The notes beneath the pieces were generated by a model. That model worked only from the letters and a program-made list of their open reading frames with translations, made no database searches and had not been told where the DNA came from. This document shows, piece by piece, positions 48,176 through 59,631 of a stretch of DNA of 64,000 bases; position 1 is the stretch's first letter; each line of letters opens with the position of its first letter. Made by a program: the position numbers and the translations under genes. Origin of the DNA: Sequoia sempervirens (Eukaryota > Streptophyta > Pinopsida > Cupressales > Cupressaceae); assembly GCA_007258455.2 (NCBI GenBank), contig VDFB02047230.1:153499797-153563796 (forward strand). The letters are read 5' to 3'.

Positions 48176-49110
48176 CTATGACTCTATGCCACCCTCACCA
48201 ACATAAGCTGTGGTTGTGTCTGCTCGTGCTCTATCCTCCTTTGTCATGGCTACAACCTTAGACTCTCTATCTGCATAGTCAACCCGATCAAGGTCCTTGT
48301 CACTAAAGACCAGATTTGTAGCCTCAATGATCCACCTAGATTCTGGATCAACCTCCTCTAGTGTGTTCGAGGTGGATTCATGGTAAAAAATTTGCCTGTG
48401 TCTAAGACGAAGGTTGTAACGAACATACACTAGATCATTCAATCTCTCCACGGATAGTCTATTGCGCCTCTTGGAGTGTATGTGCTCAAACATAATCCAC
48501 TTGCACTCACAACTAGAAGAACTGCATGGTTGGCTCAATACATGAATGGCAATCATCGAAAGGTTTGGTGTTAGCACCAAACATTTGCCACCATTTATCT
48601 AAGATGAGAAAAAGAAAAAGAAAAAATCTCATTTCCAACTTTAAGTTTCAAGTTTCAAGTTCAACATTTAATAATAATATAAAAGAGGAAAATTATGCCC
48701 TTAAATATATTTTTACCTGGCTGCAATGTCGTCCTACTATCTTTGCACATCTGACGTGCAAAGAGGTCTCCTTGTGCAGTAGTAAAGGCATCTATCTCAT
48801 GGACTATCTGTGCAATAATAGCAAGCGCCATCCGCTCTATCATCAAGTAGAGCCCACCAAGAACCTCATCATCGGCCTCGAAATCAGGACGGAATTGGAA
48901 TGCCAGATTTAGGAAATAAGTGGCTGCATGGAGGGGCTTGTGAAGTTGCTAGTGCCATCTCTTATCAATGGTCCCCCAAACGGGACGATACTTATCCTCA
49001 ACTCCCTCATAGAATGATCTAATGGCCTCCTTGCCCCTATCCATGCCCTCATATATGTAGCCCATTGCGGGCTTCTCCCCATTAACAACTCCTAGGAGAA
49101 CTACCAAGGG
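48176..49110 (-). pseudogene. hAT transposase, C-terminal part
   Basis: The minus-strand frame 48,580-48,176 has IAIHVLSQPCSSSSCECKW, FEHIHSKRRNRLSVERLND and LVYVRYNLRLRHRQ, the hAT dimerisation motif set (S-SS-CER-type and RNRL-ERLNDLVYV). Upstream, at 49,100-48,660, are GYIYEGMDRGKEAI, then PLHAATYFLNLAFQF and AQIVHEIDAFTTAQGDLFA. At least one stop and likely introns separate the pieces, so whether it can still be spliced is open. Confidence 0.75.
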
Positions 49111-49255
49111 CTTGGTGAACTGCAAATATTGTGAAACATTAACTTAAGAAGTGTGAATGAAAATAAAATTATAAACAAATAAAAGAAAAATATGAATAAA
49201 AATTAAAACATAATGTAGAATTAAATTTTACCTTCACAATCTCTGGAGCAGGTGC

Positions 49256-49735
49256 TCAAAAGTTTGGCTCATCAAAAATGCAATTCGCCACATCAATCCC
49301 AATAGTGGTCGTAGCATAGGATGAGGAAGTCCACTCCTCACCAACAAACATACACCTCAAAGTTGCCTTTGACCGAATCAAGGATTGTAATGTGATGAAA
49401 TTAGTGGCAAATCTAGTGATGCCAGGATGAGCCGACTCTCTCAACCTTGTGTATTGCCTAATTAGGCTAAGGACCCATGTGTGATTGTATATAAATTTGC
49501 AAATATTCGAGGCCATATCCGCACATGTTTTGATCCATGGAAGCTTGCCAAGATCCTCCAATATGAGGTCAAGGTAATGGGCGACACATGGGGTCCTAAA
49601 TATGGTTGGGTGCCTGTCCATCAATAGTTCACCTGCAACAACATAACTTGCTGCATTATCGGTCACGACTTGAACCACATTCTCTTCGCCCACCTCAAGT
49701 ATGACCTCTAAAACCTCACAAAGGAGACCTAACAC
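49256..49735 (-). pseudogene. hAT transposase, central DUF659-like part
   Basis: A 159-codon open frame reads ENVVQVVTDNAASYVVAGEL, then FRTPCVAHYLDLILEDLGKL, then HPGITRFATNFITLQSLI. The TDNA segment holds the catalytic aspartate region of plant hAT transposases; CVAHYLDLILED matches the conserved CAAH-LDL-LED box. It is intact over its length and would be an internal exon. Confidence 0.8.
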
Positions 49736-49869
49736 ATGTCATAAATAAATTAAATAAGACAAGTATTGTAAAATGGAGAGTTTAACTTTAAATTTGAATT
49801 CGACATACATCTAGATTCTAAATATAAAAGTTCATGAGACAAAGAATCAAACTATAAATTGTAAAACAA

Positions 49870-50445
49870 TCAAAAAAAAAAAAAACTGGCTGCATGGAAT
49901 GGTGCAATAGTACCAAAAGTCTGCAATTGATCATTTAGTTGCATCATGTGCCTCCTTGTTCCAACCCATGCTCTTAAGCGACGGTTGGGAACCAAGAGTA
50001 GTGCGTAGCACAAAATATGAATCCATCCTAGATTTACGAACTCTAGGACCAATGCTAACACTCCAACTACCACTAGCACTAGTTGCAACACTAGCACTAC
50101 TAGTAGCACCAACACTAGTAGAAACACTAGCACTAGGATGAAATGAATGCATGGAAAAAGCCTATCCAACACCACTAAGGCACCCTCCCTTTGCCTCTTT
50201 TTCAATTCCTTCTTCTGTTCATATGTTTCTAATTGCACTTGCACCTCACGATCAGCCTTAGGAGGTGCATGAGGGTAGCCCATTGCATCATGTGTGGGTA
50301 TGCATGCAATATGGTATTTCAATCTATTAATGCCTCCATGAAAAAGTCTTTTGCAATATTTACATTTTGCCTCTCCTTTTTTTTGCTTGGGAAATATTTC
50401 AGCATGTTTCCAAGCTAGGTCTTTTCTAACTCGGGTTGTAGACAT
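49870..50445 (-). pseudogene. hAT transposase, N-terminal BED zinc finger
   Basis: The ATG at 50,445 opens a frame MSTTRVRKDLAWKHAEIFP, then CKYCKRLFHGGINRLKYHI, the C-x2-C ... H-x4-H BED finger that binds transposon ends. A coiled-coil-like stretch (YEQKKELKKRQREG) follows to about 50,170. The serine- and valine-rich end of the frame is probably intron or frameshifted. A 5' UTR lies upstream to about 50,600. Confidence 0.75.
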
Positions 50446-51824
50446 TGTGAAAAATATGATTTGAATTGGAAATCAAGACTGCTGCAATAAAAGTAGGGTT
50501 TCTAAATTTATTCCAAAAAAAAGTAGGGTTTGTAAAAAAAGAAACGCAAACTAAATTTTTTTTGCAATTTTTGCTTAAAAAACACAAAAAAAAATAAATC
50601 AAGCTTACCTCTTAGTTTTGGCTTGAAATGAAATGCAAACTCCTTCCAATCGTTGGTAAGGAGCTCTCAATGCACCCCCTTGCTCGTATGAAGCTGCCCG
50701 AATGCAATTTGATGATGGATTTTTGGTTTACCTCCTTGCTGGTTGCCCTACAATGCTCTCTTGTTTTTCCTCACAGCTTTCTTATCTCCTCCTATTTTGC
50801 CAACAAAATGAATAAGTTTGACTCAAGTTTTATGTATTTTTGTTTGCTTTTTACTTGTCCCTGCATCGACTAAGTCCTGCTGGCAGGACTCACTCAGAAT
50901 CAGCGAGTCTGAGAGACTCAACAAGTCTCGCTAGGACTTGTTCGAGTCTAAGTTCGAGCCCCCTAGACTCGGCTGGGGTGACTTGACTCAAGACTCAGCG
51001 AGCCCCAATTCTCTCTCTCACACACACACACATATATATATATGATTATGCAATAATGATGCTTGCAACAATTATTAGTTCTCATAAATAATTATGATTC
51101 TTCCTTTATTATAAATATAGATAATAGATTCGTATAATAATCCATTTTGAATTTAGAGAAATGATTGCAAAACAGGAAGGCTGAACAACCTTCTGAGTTC
51201 ATGAGATGGGAAGAACTGACTTTGCCTTCGTCAAGTACACCACCTCTAAGATGTGGTGCTTGTGGGGCTGGGAGGTGTATGAGTGCTCTCGGGCTTGTTG
51301 AAGGAAGCAGTCTTCATACATTTTATCAAGCATGCCACCTTGAGATGCAGTGCTCATGGGCTAGGAGGTGAATGAGTGCCCCTGGGCTTGATCAATGAAG
51401 ATGGAGTGCCTTCAAGGTGGACTAAGGGATGGAAGGGTGGCCTACCTTCCATGCTTTTGTAGTACAAGGGCGACCAACCTTGAGACGATGGTTTTCAAGC
51501 ATTCAATGAATTCCTAATAAGATTATTATGAGAATCCACATTGGAATGGCTATTGCATTAATTAGAATTTGAATGTGAGTAATATGCATGGATATCATGA
51601 TGTGTACTAATGACTATATATATATATATTGTTATGTCTTATGAGTTAATGCCAATTTCTAGTGACTAGTATTGTGTGCAGGACCTCAACCAGGATTTAT
51701 ATCTTATAAAGGGGATTTCAATTGGTACAATTACAATCTTAAATGTGTGCTACATTTCTTATTTTGGATTCTAATTTGGCTTTTAGGGAAAAATCTAGGA
51801 ATATCCCAAATAGGGGACATTACA

Positions 51825-52482
51825 CTTGGTTTATACACTTTTCTGTTAGGATATTGTTTCTCATTATGATTTTGTACGCTTTGTATTCTCAAATTGCTTG
51901 TATAATCTAATTCACACACAATCCAATTGTTTTAGTTTTATTTAAATGATGGACGGAACTCCTTTTTTCTTAAGAAAGTAATACATAGTCCATCTTGCTT
52001 AATAATTCTCCTTCCAGTCTTATACACCTGCAAGATGTGTCTTAGGATTTTGTGCTACTAATTATATGCTTGCTTTAAGGGAGCCTAGTATGGTGGATGG
52101 GAGTTTTTTGCCTGTATGACAATTTTTGGTGTACTTGCCACATGTGCTAGAAGATACTTGCAATCCCAAAGGAACTACAAGTATTTCAACTTATTCTTGT
52201 GGCTAGACTTGTTGTGAACACTATATATTGGTATATGGGAGTTTGTTTGTACTTATAACTTTGTTACAATGTTATTCATTTTGTCATTATTCATTCACCT
52301 AGGTGCTGGGGTGATCTTCTAGGATGTTAAGGTAAATAACCGAAAAATGCTATGCAGCTGTGTATGGAAAAGCTTTTTTTTAGTTGCTTCAGACTTACAC
52401 CTGACCTCATCCATTTGTATGTCATGCTATAATGTGGGGCATAGCGTAGTTATAATGGATTCCTGGTTGATGGCTTAAAACT
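51825..52482. other. Intron sequence, nothing recognised
   Basis: No frame or repeat of note between LTR 2 and the MITE. By the proposed gene model it belongs to host intron 2. Confidence 0.4.
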
Positions 52483-52666
52483 ATAGTTGCTGGGATTCTC
52501 CATTATGGGAACATAGACAACGTACTAGTCCCCGTACCCAAAATTTCCAGTGAATCATTTACATATAAAATAGCCGTCTCCTTATTCATTTAACTCACGT
52601 ACCCTAATTTGATTGGTGTCCCCGTCCCCGTACCAGTACCAGTACCCTGCATCTCCCAACAACTAT
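52483..52666. mobile_element. 184-bp MITE with 10-bp target duplication
   Basis: Terminal inverted repeats ATAGTTGCTGGGA (52,483-52,495) and its complement at 52,654-52,666 match at 12 of 13 positions. The ten bases gcttaaaact flank it at 52,473-52,482 and 52,667-52,676. The inside holds GTCCCCGT-type words near both ends. It is non-coding. An 8-bp reading of the duplication would suggest hAT; 9-10 bp would suggest Mutator-like. Confidence 0.85.
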
Positions 52667-53332
52667 GCTTAAAACTTTGTTGACCTCATTAACAAACCAA
52701 GACCCCTTTGGCAGGTTTTTATTTAATTTTAGTTTATTGTGGTTCAGCTTACATATTCTCTTTAAGAAATGAAACAATGTCCCAGTTTAAATAGTCATGG
52801 AAGTTTTGAAGTGTACAAAAGTATTCAATGCATGGTAGCCCACAAGGGTAATATTTAAATCTTCAACCTCATGATGAGATTGATTTGTGCACTAAAGATC
52901 ATGGGAAACCAATCACACATTTTTCTAAAGCCCATATGAATTGTTGGAGCATGATTTGAACATTTTATAAATTCTCGAGTGTGACTAATGTATGGCTTTT
53001 TGTCCCACAAAAACATGTACGAGAGCTTTCCTGCTTTTTTCCTTCAATACAAGGCGCACTAGGGTGTCAACCTTAAATGGGAATCTTGGAAGTCCACTGC
53101 ACTTTAGGAACAGCATGCCTTGTGACTATCTTCTTCTAACATCTATGTTTCAGATAGATTAGTTGTATGCAATCTTTGTGTACACAAGATTCACTGCCAC
53201 ATGTTCATTATGTTATCTGAATATACCTCTAACTTGAATCTAAACCAATTTTCTATATTGTTCACACAGGTTAGATAATTAAAGTCTGATTACTTTGCTC
53301 ATATATCATCTTTACTGTGTAATTGCATTCAG

Positions 53333-54735
53333 GAGCTCCAGGTTGGAAAACTCAAAAGATGCAATTGGAAACTAAATCTTCCACTGCTTGGCAGAATTCG
53401 GATGACCAAATCTCATCATCTTCTCAAAATAATGAAGCTTACAAAGTGCAGTTAGAAAGAGGGGTTACTGGTAAAATTTTGGATAGTGAACAGAGCTCAA
53501 GTCATTGCAAGGACAAATTTAATGGATTGCAGTCTGGAATATATTCTCCTGATAATTCTTCACCTGGTATTAACATAGCCGAAGAGATAATCCAAAATAT
53601 TAAGGTGCAAAATCCAACTAGATTGTCAGAGCCAAGGACTGGTTTTTGTGTTAGTGATACACCTCCAGATACCATTGTTATTGTTGATGATGATACTGAC
53701 ACTAGAGTGAGTAATTGTGATAAAAGTTCAAGTGGTGAACGAGAAGATGATGACATAAGTGCAGAAATGAAAACTGGGCATGAGATCTCTGATGCAGATG
53801 TAGTCAGTGATGATTCAGATACAGGATGTGATTGCAGCTGTAGTAGAAAAACCAATTGGTTCTATTGGCAAAGTATGGGACAGAGTCCTAATTGTAGTAG
53901 GCGTGTTTATCTATCAACAGATGTTTCTGATGATGACGATGATTGTCAAGTGTATGAGCCATGCAGCCACTCACACTTTAATGCAGGAACTGCACAAAAA
54001 CAACAGAAGCGGCATTCTTCAGGACATTTTCGATTTATTTTAGATTCAGATAGTGATAGTTCAGATTGTGAACTCTTTGAAAATTCTGATGGGGAGGTAC
54101 GCCAAAAGTGGGAAGAAGCAGCTTTGAGAAAGAGAGTTAAAAAGGGTGTTGAGCACAAGCAAAGCGAAGTGGGGGTGAACACTAGTATTTCTAGTTCAAA
54201 TCTTGCAACAGATAGCTCTGTAAGGGAAGGTGGGCCTGAAGTTACAACTGGTAGGAAAGATGCTGGTTTTGAAAGTTGCAGTGCTGGAGAGGGGATGGCA
54301 GATCCATCAGATTTTTCTAATCGAAGTGGTATCAATGAATCTTCATATCAAATGGATGAAGATACCTTTAGAACATCAGAGGAACTTGATACAGTGTGCC
54401 CATCTACATCTGGGCCAAACATGTCTGATGGTGCTGTGCCCGGCCAAGAGAGTATTGAAATAACTTCATGTACTGGGGCAAAAGATTTCAGTGCATCAAA
54501 TAAGGAGGAGACACTAAATAAGAGTTCAACAGAAAATTCTCATTGTCAGTCCCAAGAAGAGGAAAATCCAATCCACAAGGTAATGTGCATTTTGGGAGGA
54601 GCTAAGACGGAATCAGTTGTGAATGAAAACACAGGAAATTGGGTCTGTGATCGTGAAAAGTTGAAGGAAACTGCAGAGTTCAGATTTGCTGATCAAGAAG
54701 AGTGGATTAATCGACAGTTGGAATTAGAACGACAG
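53333..54735 (+). CDS. Host gene exon 3: acidic, serine-rich plant protein
   Basis: A 1,403-base exon, uninterrupted. The acceptor (ttgcattcag) ends at 53,332; the donor (GACAG then GTCCATG) starts at 54,736 and leaves phase 0. Joined to exon 2 it encodes 478 residues so far. It is rich in Ser, Asp and Glu. A hydrophobic-acidic segment TIVIVDDDTD (about residues 124-133) is a good SUMO-interaction motif. An acidic serine run (DSDSDSSDCELFENSDGEV, about 247-265) precedes WEEAALRKRVKKG. The exon ends in a polar, probably helical EEWINRQLELERQ. No enzyme domain is visible; nuclear location is likely. I do not recognise the family. Confidence 0.8.
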
Positions 54736-56243
54736 GTCCATGTTCTCCTTTTTTGTAACATTTAATCTACTTTATAACTGTGATCTATTTTGTTTTCTCC
54801 TTTTATTAGCTTAGATGAATAGACTCATACTGAGAATCTGGTCTTATTTTAGTTATGTTTTTACTTTTTAGAAATGTTTTTTTCTGCATTATAGGAAAAT
54901 TCAAAACATGGTTGAAAGATCAACAATATTCTACTTTCAAATTAAGTAACCAACTTTTTAAGATCTGGACAAATCACACTTTAGATGTTTTACAGTGTGG
55001 TGAGATGCATTTGCTACCATGGTTGGGAACATGGAAAGAAACAAAGAAGGAAAGAAATAATATTATGTTAATAGATAACCAAACAAGGTCAAGTATAGCC
55101 AGCTATGGTAGCAATCGAATGTAGATGCCTAAAGCATAACCTATAAGAAAGCTCTGGATGAAATACATGATTGATGAAACAAAAGTACCAATTAAATGTA
55201 ACTGAAAAACCCTATTATATTACAGGTGTGCATAGCCATAAGTGACCATTACAGACTTTAATAATTGCCTAGGAGAGTAGCCTGGATGAGACAAGCTTGT
55301 GCAGCTAACCTTGGAGATAACAGAGTACACTCTGTGATCTCCAAACATTTGTTACTGACAATCTCCTGGAGAAACTCACAAATTGGTTATGGCCCTGCCT
55401 TAAAACCTAACCTTGTGTGTAGGGACAACTTTCCATTGTTACACTGATCTTATACAGACTCCAAGTGTACATGTACCTGGGTCTCCCTACCACTGGGCAC
55501 AAAATTTCAATTTTAAAGCCTTCTTTGTATTGACATACTCCATTGTCCTTATGTGTGCCAATACAATGGCGATCACTATTTTATAATTTTTCTTCTTTGG
55601 ATTGGTGTGCCTTCCCTCTCCTGCACGCACCACATCCCTAGATACATGCTTTGGCACACACCAATTCTCTTAGACTTTAATTTTTTCAAGCATTCATCTT
55701 TCCTTATAGTGGTGCATGTCAAATTTTTGATAATTGTTTCATGATCCTGCAAGAGTTAGAAAAGAAACAACAAAATGCAAAATCAACAAGATTATGAAAC
55801 ATGTTACGGTTGAGTAAATGAAGATTTCAGTTTATAAGCATGACACAATATGAAAGTTTTGTATGGGTGCAAGTTTACAACAGTATGGAAACAGGGTTAG
55901 CAAAGGCTAATTATCTTGTTGCTAGCAGCACTGGGAAAATCATTTAAATTTGAAGCATTAAGACAAAGAGGTGTTTAAGGGCCATCAAGGCAATACCTCT
56001 GCAATGATCATTCTGAATCCTTAAGCACACCTTTCTTCACTGCAAGTTCTCAGCAACAATACAGGGGAAGTTACTTGAGAAACATCAGATATCTTGGGTT
56101 TCACAAGAGCTATTCAACTGAGGCTAAAATCATGGGGGAAAAGAATTAGAAGAAAATTATGCAAATGGTATAGACGATAGCACTAGCTATTGTACTGTAG
56201 AACATTCTGTTCGAGCAAAGTTCTCAAACATTAAAAAAAAAAC
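54736..56243. other. Intron after exon 3, nothing recognised
   Basis: Begins with the exon 3 donor. No continuation of the host protein (expected charged helix) was found here or further right in the window, so the next exon probably lies outside. Confidence 0.45.
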
Positions 56244-56437
56244 AGTGTACCCCGGGGACGCGTCCCCCCCTCTGGGCCCTAGCGTCTCGGGAATGGGGAC
56301 GTCCCGGAGACGTGGGGACGGCGTTCCCACGTTTCCGGCGGCGCCACCGTTCCTTGGCTCGCCGCCGGAGACGCCTGGGCGTCCCCGAGACGCTAAGGGA
56401 GACGCCTGGGCGTCCCTCGAGCGTCTCGAGGACGCCC

Positions 56438-56600
56438 AAGCGTCTCCCGCGGCGGACAGCTAAAAGCAACATTAAAACTTAATTTTTAAAGATTTTTTTA
56501 ATAGTCTATTTAATAATAAGGCGTCTCCCGCGACAGACAGCCAAAAAGCAAACAAAAAAAAAAATTTAAAACATTTTTTAATATTTTATTAGTTCTATTT
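56438..56600. repeat. Roughly 83-bp tandem duplication in the GC-rich element
   Basis: A unit starting gcgtctcccgcg at about 56,438 recurs at about 56,521 with changes (gcgtctcccgcgacagacag), each followed by an A/T-rich half with ttttttaata words. Confidence 0.6.
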
Positions 56601-56798
56601 GAACCCTAAGGGCATGTGGGACCCATCCATTGTCGTACCAAGCATCAACCAGGAGAAAGTAAAGTCTAAGAGAAACAATGCAAAATATGTATTTTTCGGC
56701 TTCGTTAGCACTATTCAGAACCTATGGAAAAATCATGAAAATGAGGTGCGTGATGTAGTTTCGAGTGGTTTCAAAAGTGTTAAATTGGTCTTGGCGGC

Positions 56799-56923
56799 GG
56801 GGGCGCTGCCCCTCGACCCCGCTGGGGGCGCTGCCCCCAGACCCCCGCAAGGGGCGCTGCCCCCAAACCCCCGCGAGGGGCGCTGCCCCTCGACCCCGCT
56901 GGGGGCGTTGCCCCCAGACCCCC
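56799..56923. repeat. Array of five G/C hairpin units
   Basis: Five units of 24-27 bases, each with the self-complementary core gggcgctgccc or gggggcgttgccccc followed by a C-rich spacer (agacccccgc, tcgaccccgc). Each can form a short stem with a three-base loop. It is a minisatellite-like array inside the GC-rich element. Confidence 0.8.
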
Positions 56924-56979
56924 ATCAAATTTATTGGAATTGCCAAATTGCAATACAATCAACCATCATAGTACAGTTA

Positions 56980-57244
56980 TAAGAGCAGTTGGCAGCTGAG
57001 CAAACGAGAGTGGCAGCTCTTGAGGAGAAGTTGGCAGAGAGGGATAGAGTATTGGGTCAATTGATAGAGAAGGATACCCAAGTGGCCAATGCACAACGAT
57101 AGAGCCAGAGGAGCCATCACAGATTGATGAGGATGAGGATGCTTCAGATATAGGGCTGGTTGGTGTTCCTTTGGCAGATCTTGACCTTGAGGAGTCCAGT
57201 GGTTCCAGTGATGAGGAGTTTGCCGACCTCCCGAGGGATGATTA
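56980..57244 (+). pseudogene. Transposase-like C-terminal remnant
   Basis: The frame reads EQLAAEQTRVAALEEKLAER then DRVLGQLIEKDTQV, a coiled-coil helix, then after a stop and frame change SQIDEDEDASDIGLVG and SSGSSDEEFADLP and a stop. Coiled coil followed by an acidic tail is common at the end of plant DNA-transposon proteins. The class (hAT or CACTA) is not decidable from this piece. Confidence 0.4.
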
Positions 57245-57727
57245 GAGGCCTCTGCCTCCACTACGTTTTGTCATTTTGACATTTTGATTTTGTACTTGTT
57301 TTGATATCATATAATCATGCTACTCATTGTAATCATCTTTATAATCAGATATTTTTGATATAATATAATAGAAATCTTCCATTTGCCAATTCAACAATTG
57401 TTACATTCTAGTATTGAGTATTACTATTCTAATTTCTAATTAGTAATTTGATATTGAAAGCTTCAATATTCAATGTTCAATGTTCAAGTACTAATTTAGT
57501 ATTTCAATTTTGCTATTTTACTTCTTAATAGTCTTATACATCTTTTCATAACTAGCATTTTAAGTACCATATGTATAGTATATAGTATATACACCCTGTC
57601 CCCCCTCCCGCCCCCCCGCCCCGTCCCCCCGCCGTCGTCCCGAAATTGAGGCCCCTTTGTCCCCCCGTCCCGGAAACTTGCCCCCCCGTCCCGGCGTCCC
57701 CCCGTCCCCGACGCCGGTGGAACATAG

Positions 57728-58956
57728 AAAAAAAACCAACCAAAGAATGGCAAATCTGGATTATTGTAGAGATGGTAATTTCAGAAATAACTAACTCTAG
57801 ATAGATCGTGGGAAGAAATATTCTAGGTGAGGGAAGGAAAATCCTATAAAGGTGGAAACCAATAAAATTATCTAATAAGGGAGCCAGTGCAAATAAGAAA
57901 CAAAATAGCCTAAAGTGTTTGGAAGCTGCCATAGAGTGGATGGATGAAGCTAGACTTTAACAGGGCAGCAAAGCGAAATCTGTGTTGGGGAGGAAGAGGA
58001 GTTAGAGGTGATATGAAAGGTCAGCCACCGCTCATGTATGCAATAGTGTTTGGAGAAGATATCAATAGCATGGCTTAGGCAATGGGTTTAGTAACACGAG
58101 GGATAGGAATAACAAAAAAGAAAAATTGGGGAAGATGATGTGCAAGGTGATTTATAGCTAATTATTAAAGGAATCTTGAAAAGATACTCTGTGATTAGAA
58201 GATCATTAATCTATGTCAAGAAATTTTGTTAGAAGCGTAATGCGTGGAGGTAGTTTATAAACATATATGGTGAATATTTAGATCTTGGGTCAAATTAGGG
58301 AGTTGATTTGGAGCAGGGAGAGAAAATTAACCCATGGAAGCCCAGAAGCTCTTTATTTCAGACTTCCAACAGGGATATTAAAAGAAAAATATTCAGACAA
58401 GGAAGAAACCCATTCCTCACTGCAGCCCAGAGGATGAAATGAAAGAAGAGTGCGAGGAGGAGAGAAATAGTGATCAGCAATGGTGACCAAGAAAAGTCAC
58501 AGGGCTAATCAGCATGACTGCCAATAGAGATGAGCCTTGCTTTATAAATTTCATTTTGTCAAACCAAAAGGCGATCCTATTCATACAGCTGTTTGATGCA
58601 AGGTAAAGCTAAAAATTTGTTTATTTTAATCAGGTTGAATTGCTGTCACTGATACCAGCCTCAACATAAAATATCAAGCAATGTTTCTTCATAGGCATAT
58701 GTTCTTGGACTGAGGGCTGAGTGTTGGAAAAAGAAAAGTCTCAAATTGGGGGGATAAGATCTGACTTTGAGGGGTCAGCAGTAGGAATATTGCTTCTCGT
58801 TTAAATGAATTGTTAGATTCCATTTCTTAAGATTTTCTTCAATATGCATAAAAATGAGAGGGATTGGATTTCAGAATGACAGAATTTAAGTTGAAATTGA
58901 GCATCAGTTAGATTACGTCAGTCAAAGGAATCCAATCCTATAGACTGGGTCACCAT
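57728..58956. other. Intron sequence between the GC-rich element and copia LTR
   Basis: No coding frame or repeat was recognised. Ends at the copia LTR; the five bases accat (58,952-58,956) directly before it are its candidate left target-duplication copy. Confidence 0.4.
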
Positions 58957-59587
58957 TGTTAAATTAGTGATCAGATAAGTGCACAGAAAATTAATTCAAA
59001 AATCAGACACAGTAACACAGCATATACCCTGGGAAAACCCTCCTCTTGAGGGAGAAAAACCCAGCAACAAAGATCTCTCTTTTATATATAAGTAACGGCA
59101 ATAATTCTCTTTACAATGAGGCCAATACAAGGCCAATATCCAGCATCAACTCTAGATGCAATAACAGATGATACACTGCTCTTCCTTTGTAATCTGAATC
59201 TGCACTTAGAGAAATTCGCAATCTGCTCTTGAAAGAATTCGCACTTCAAATAAGGAATAATTCGAACTTGCTTGATAATCGATCTGAATTGTATATATGA
59301 AGAAGACACACTAGCGAACTCATTATATAGCCAACTATAGAATGTCTCCAAAAGTCGTGATCTTCCAATATGAAAAGTCGGCCTCAATGAAAAGACATTT
59401 CCTTTTAAGAAATCGCATCATTTAATGAAGTCGGCTGTTTGTCATTAACAAATAATAAAGATTCATTATTTAATATTTATCTTTTTATTAGCAAATCGAA
59501 ATGACTCTTGAATCATGCCTTTAAGAGATCTTATAAATCAGATGCACAATTTCTGGAAGTGTCATCGAAGCTGTTTGAACATTAACA
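58957..59587 (-). repeat. 3' LTR of the Ty1/copia element
   Basis: On the minus strand it begins TGTTAATG at 59,587 and ends TTTAACA at 58,957, giving 631 bp with the short inverted repeat TGTTAA/TTAACA. It contains the accctgggaaaaccctcc and gagggagaaaaacccagcaa words typical of copia LTR ends. The 5' LTR lies outside the window, so insertion age cannot be estimated here. Confidence 0.8.
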
Positions 59588-59605
59588 CTCCCTCTCAGCT
59601 GAGGA
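59588..59605 (-). promoter_or_regulatory. Polypurine tract of the copia element
   Basis: The minus strand reads GCTGAGAGGGAG directly before the LTR start TGTTAATG. It is the usual primer site for plus-strand DNA synthesis. Confidence 0.7.
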
Positions 59606-59631
59606 GCACACTTCCAACTGCTCAAGACGTA

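Larger units (their letters stand above)
47726..51012 (-). mobile_element. hAT DNA transposon with transposase fragments
   Basis: Between TA-repeat flanks lies a 3.3-kb segment with minus-strand transposase exons (BED zinc finger, central hAT domain, C-terminal dimerisation domain) and termini crowded with GACTC/GAGTC words, probably transposase binding sites. The ends (AGTTTCGAGACTCGG left; the complement of the right end reads AGAATTGGGGCTCG) match imperfectly. An 8-bp target duplication cannot be proven because of the flanking TA and CA repeats. Confidence 0.7.
47318..51824 (+). repeat. Gypsy LTR 2, split by a hAT transposon
   Basis: Starts TGTCATGCCCCC at 47,318 and ends GGGGACATTACA at 51,824, like LTR 1. 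Without the roughly 3.29 kb hAT insertion it would be about 1.2 kb, matching the size of LTR 1. No polypurine tract precedes it and no primer binding site follows clearly, so it may be a solo LTR. Confidence 0.6.
56244..57727. mobile_element. GC-rich hAT-like element, 1.48 kb
   Basis: Ends are GTGTACCCCGG on the left and, complemented, ATGTTCCACCGG on the right: an imperfect terminal inverted repeat. Nine bases aaaaaaaac flank it (56,235-56,243; 57,728-57,736), but these lie in A-runs. Both subterminal regions are packed with GGGAC/GTCCC words. The interior holds an old coding remnant and a hairpin array. GC content contrasts sharply with the AT-rich intron. Confidence 0.55.

Noticed and set aside
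53502..54335. Minus-strand frames of 117 and 129 codons
   Set aside because: They are antisense shadows of the intact host exon 3, which has splice sites and biased composition on the plus strand.
56224..56982. Several overlapping frames rich in Gly, Pro and Arg
   Set aside because: They result from the GC-rich repeats (GGGAC words, hairpin array), not from a protein gene.
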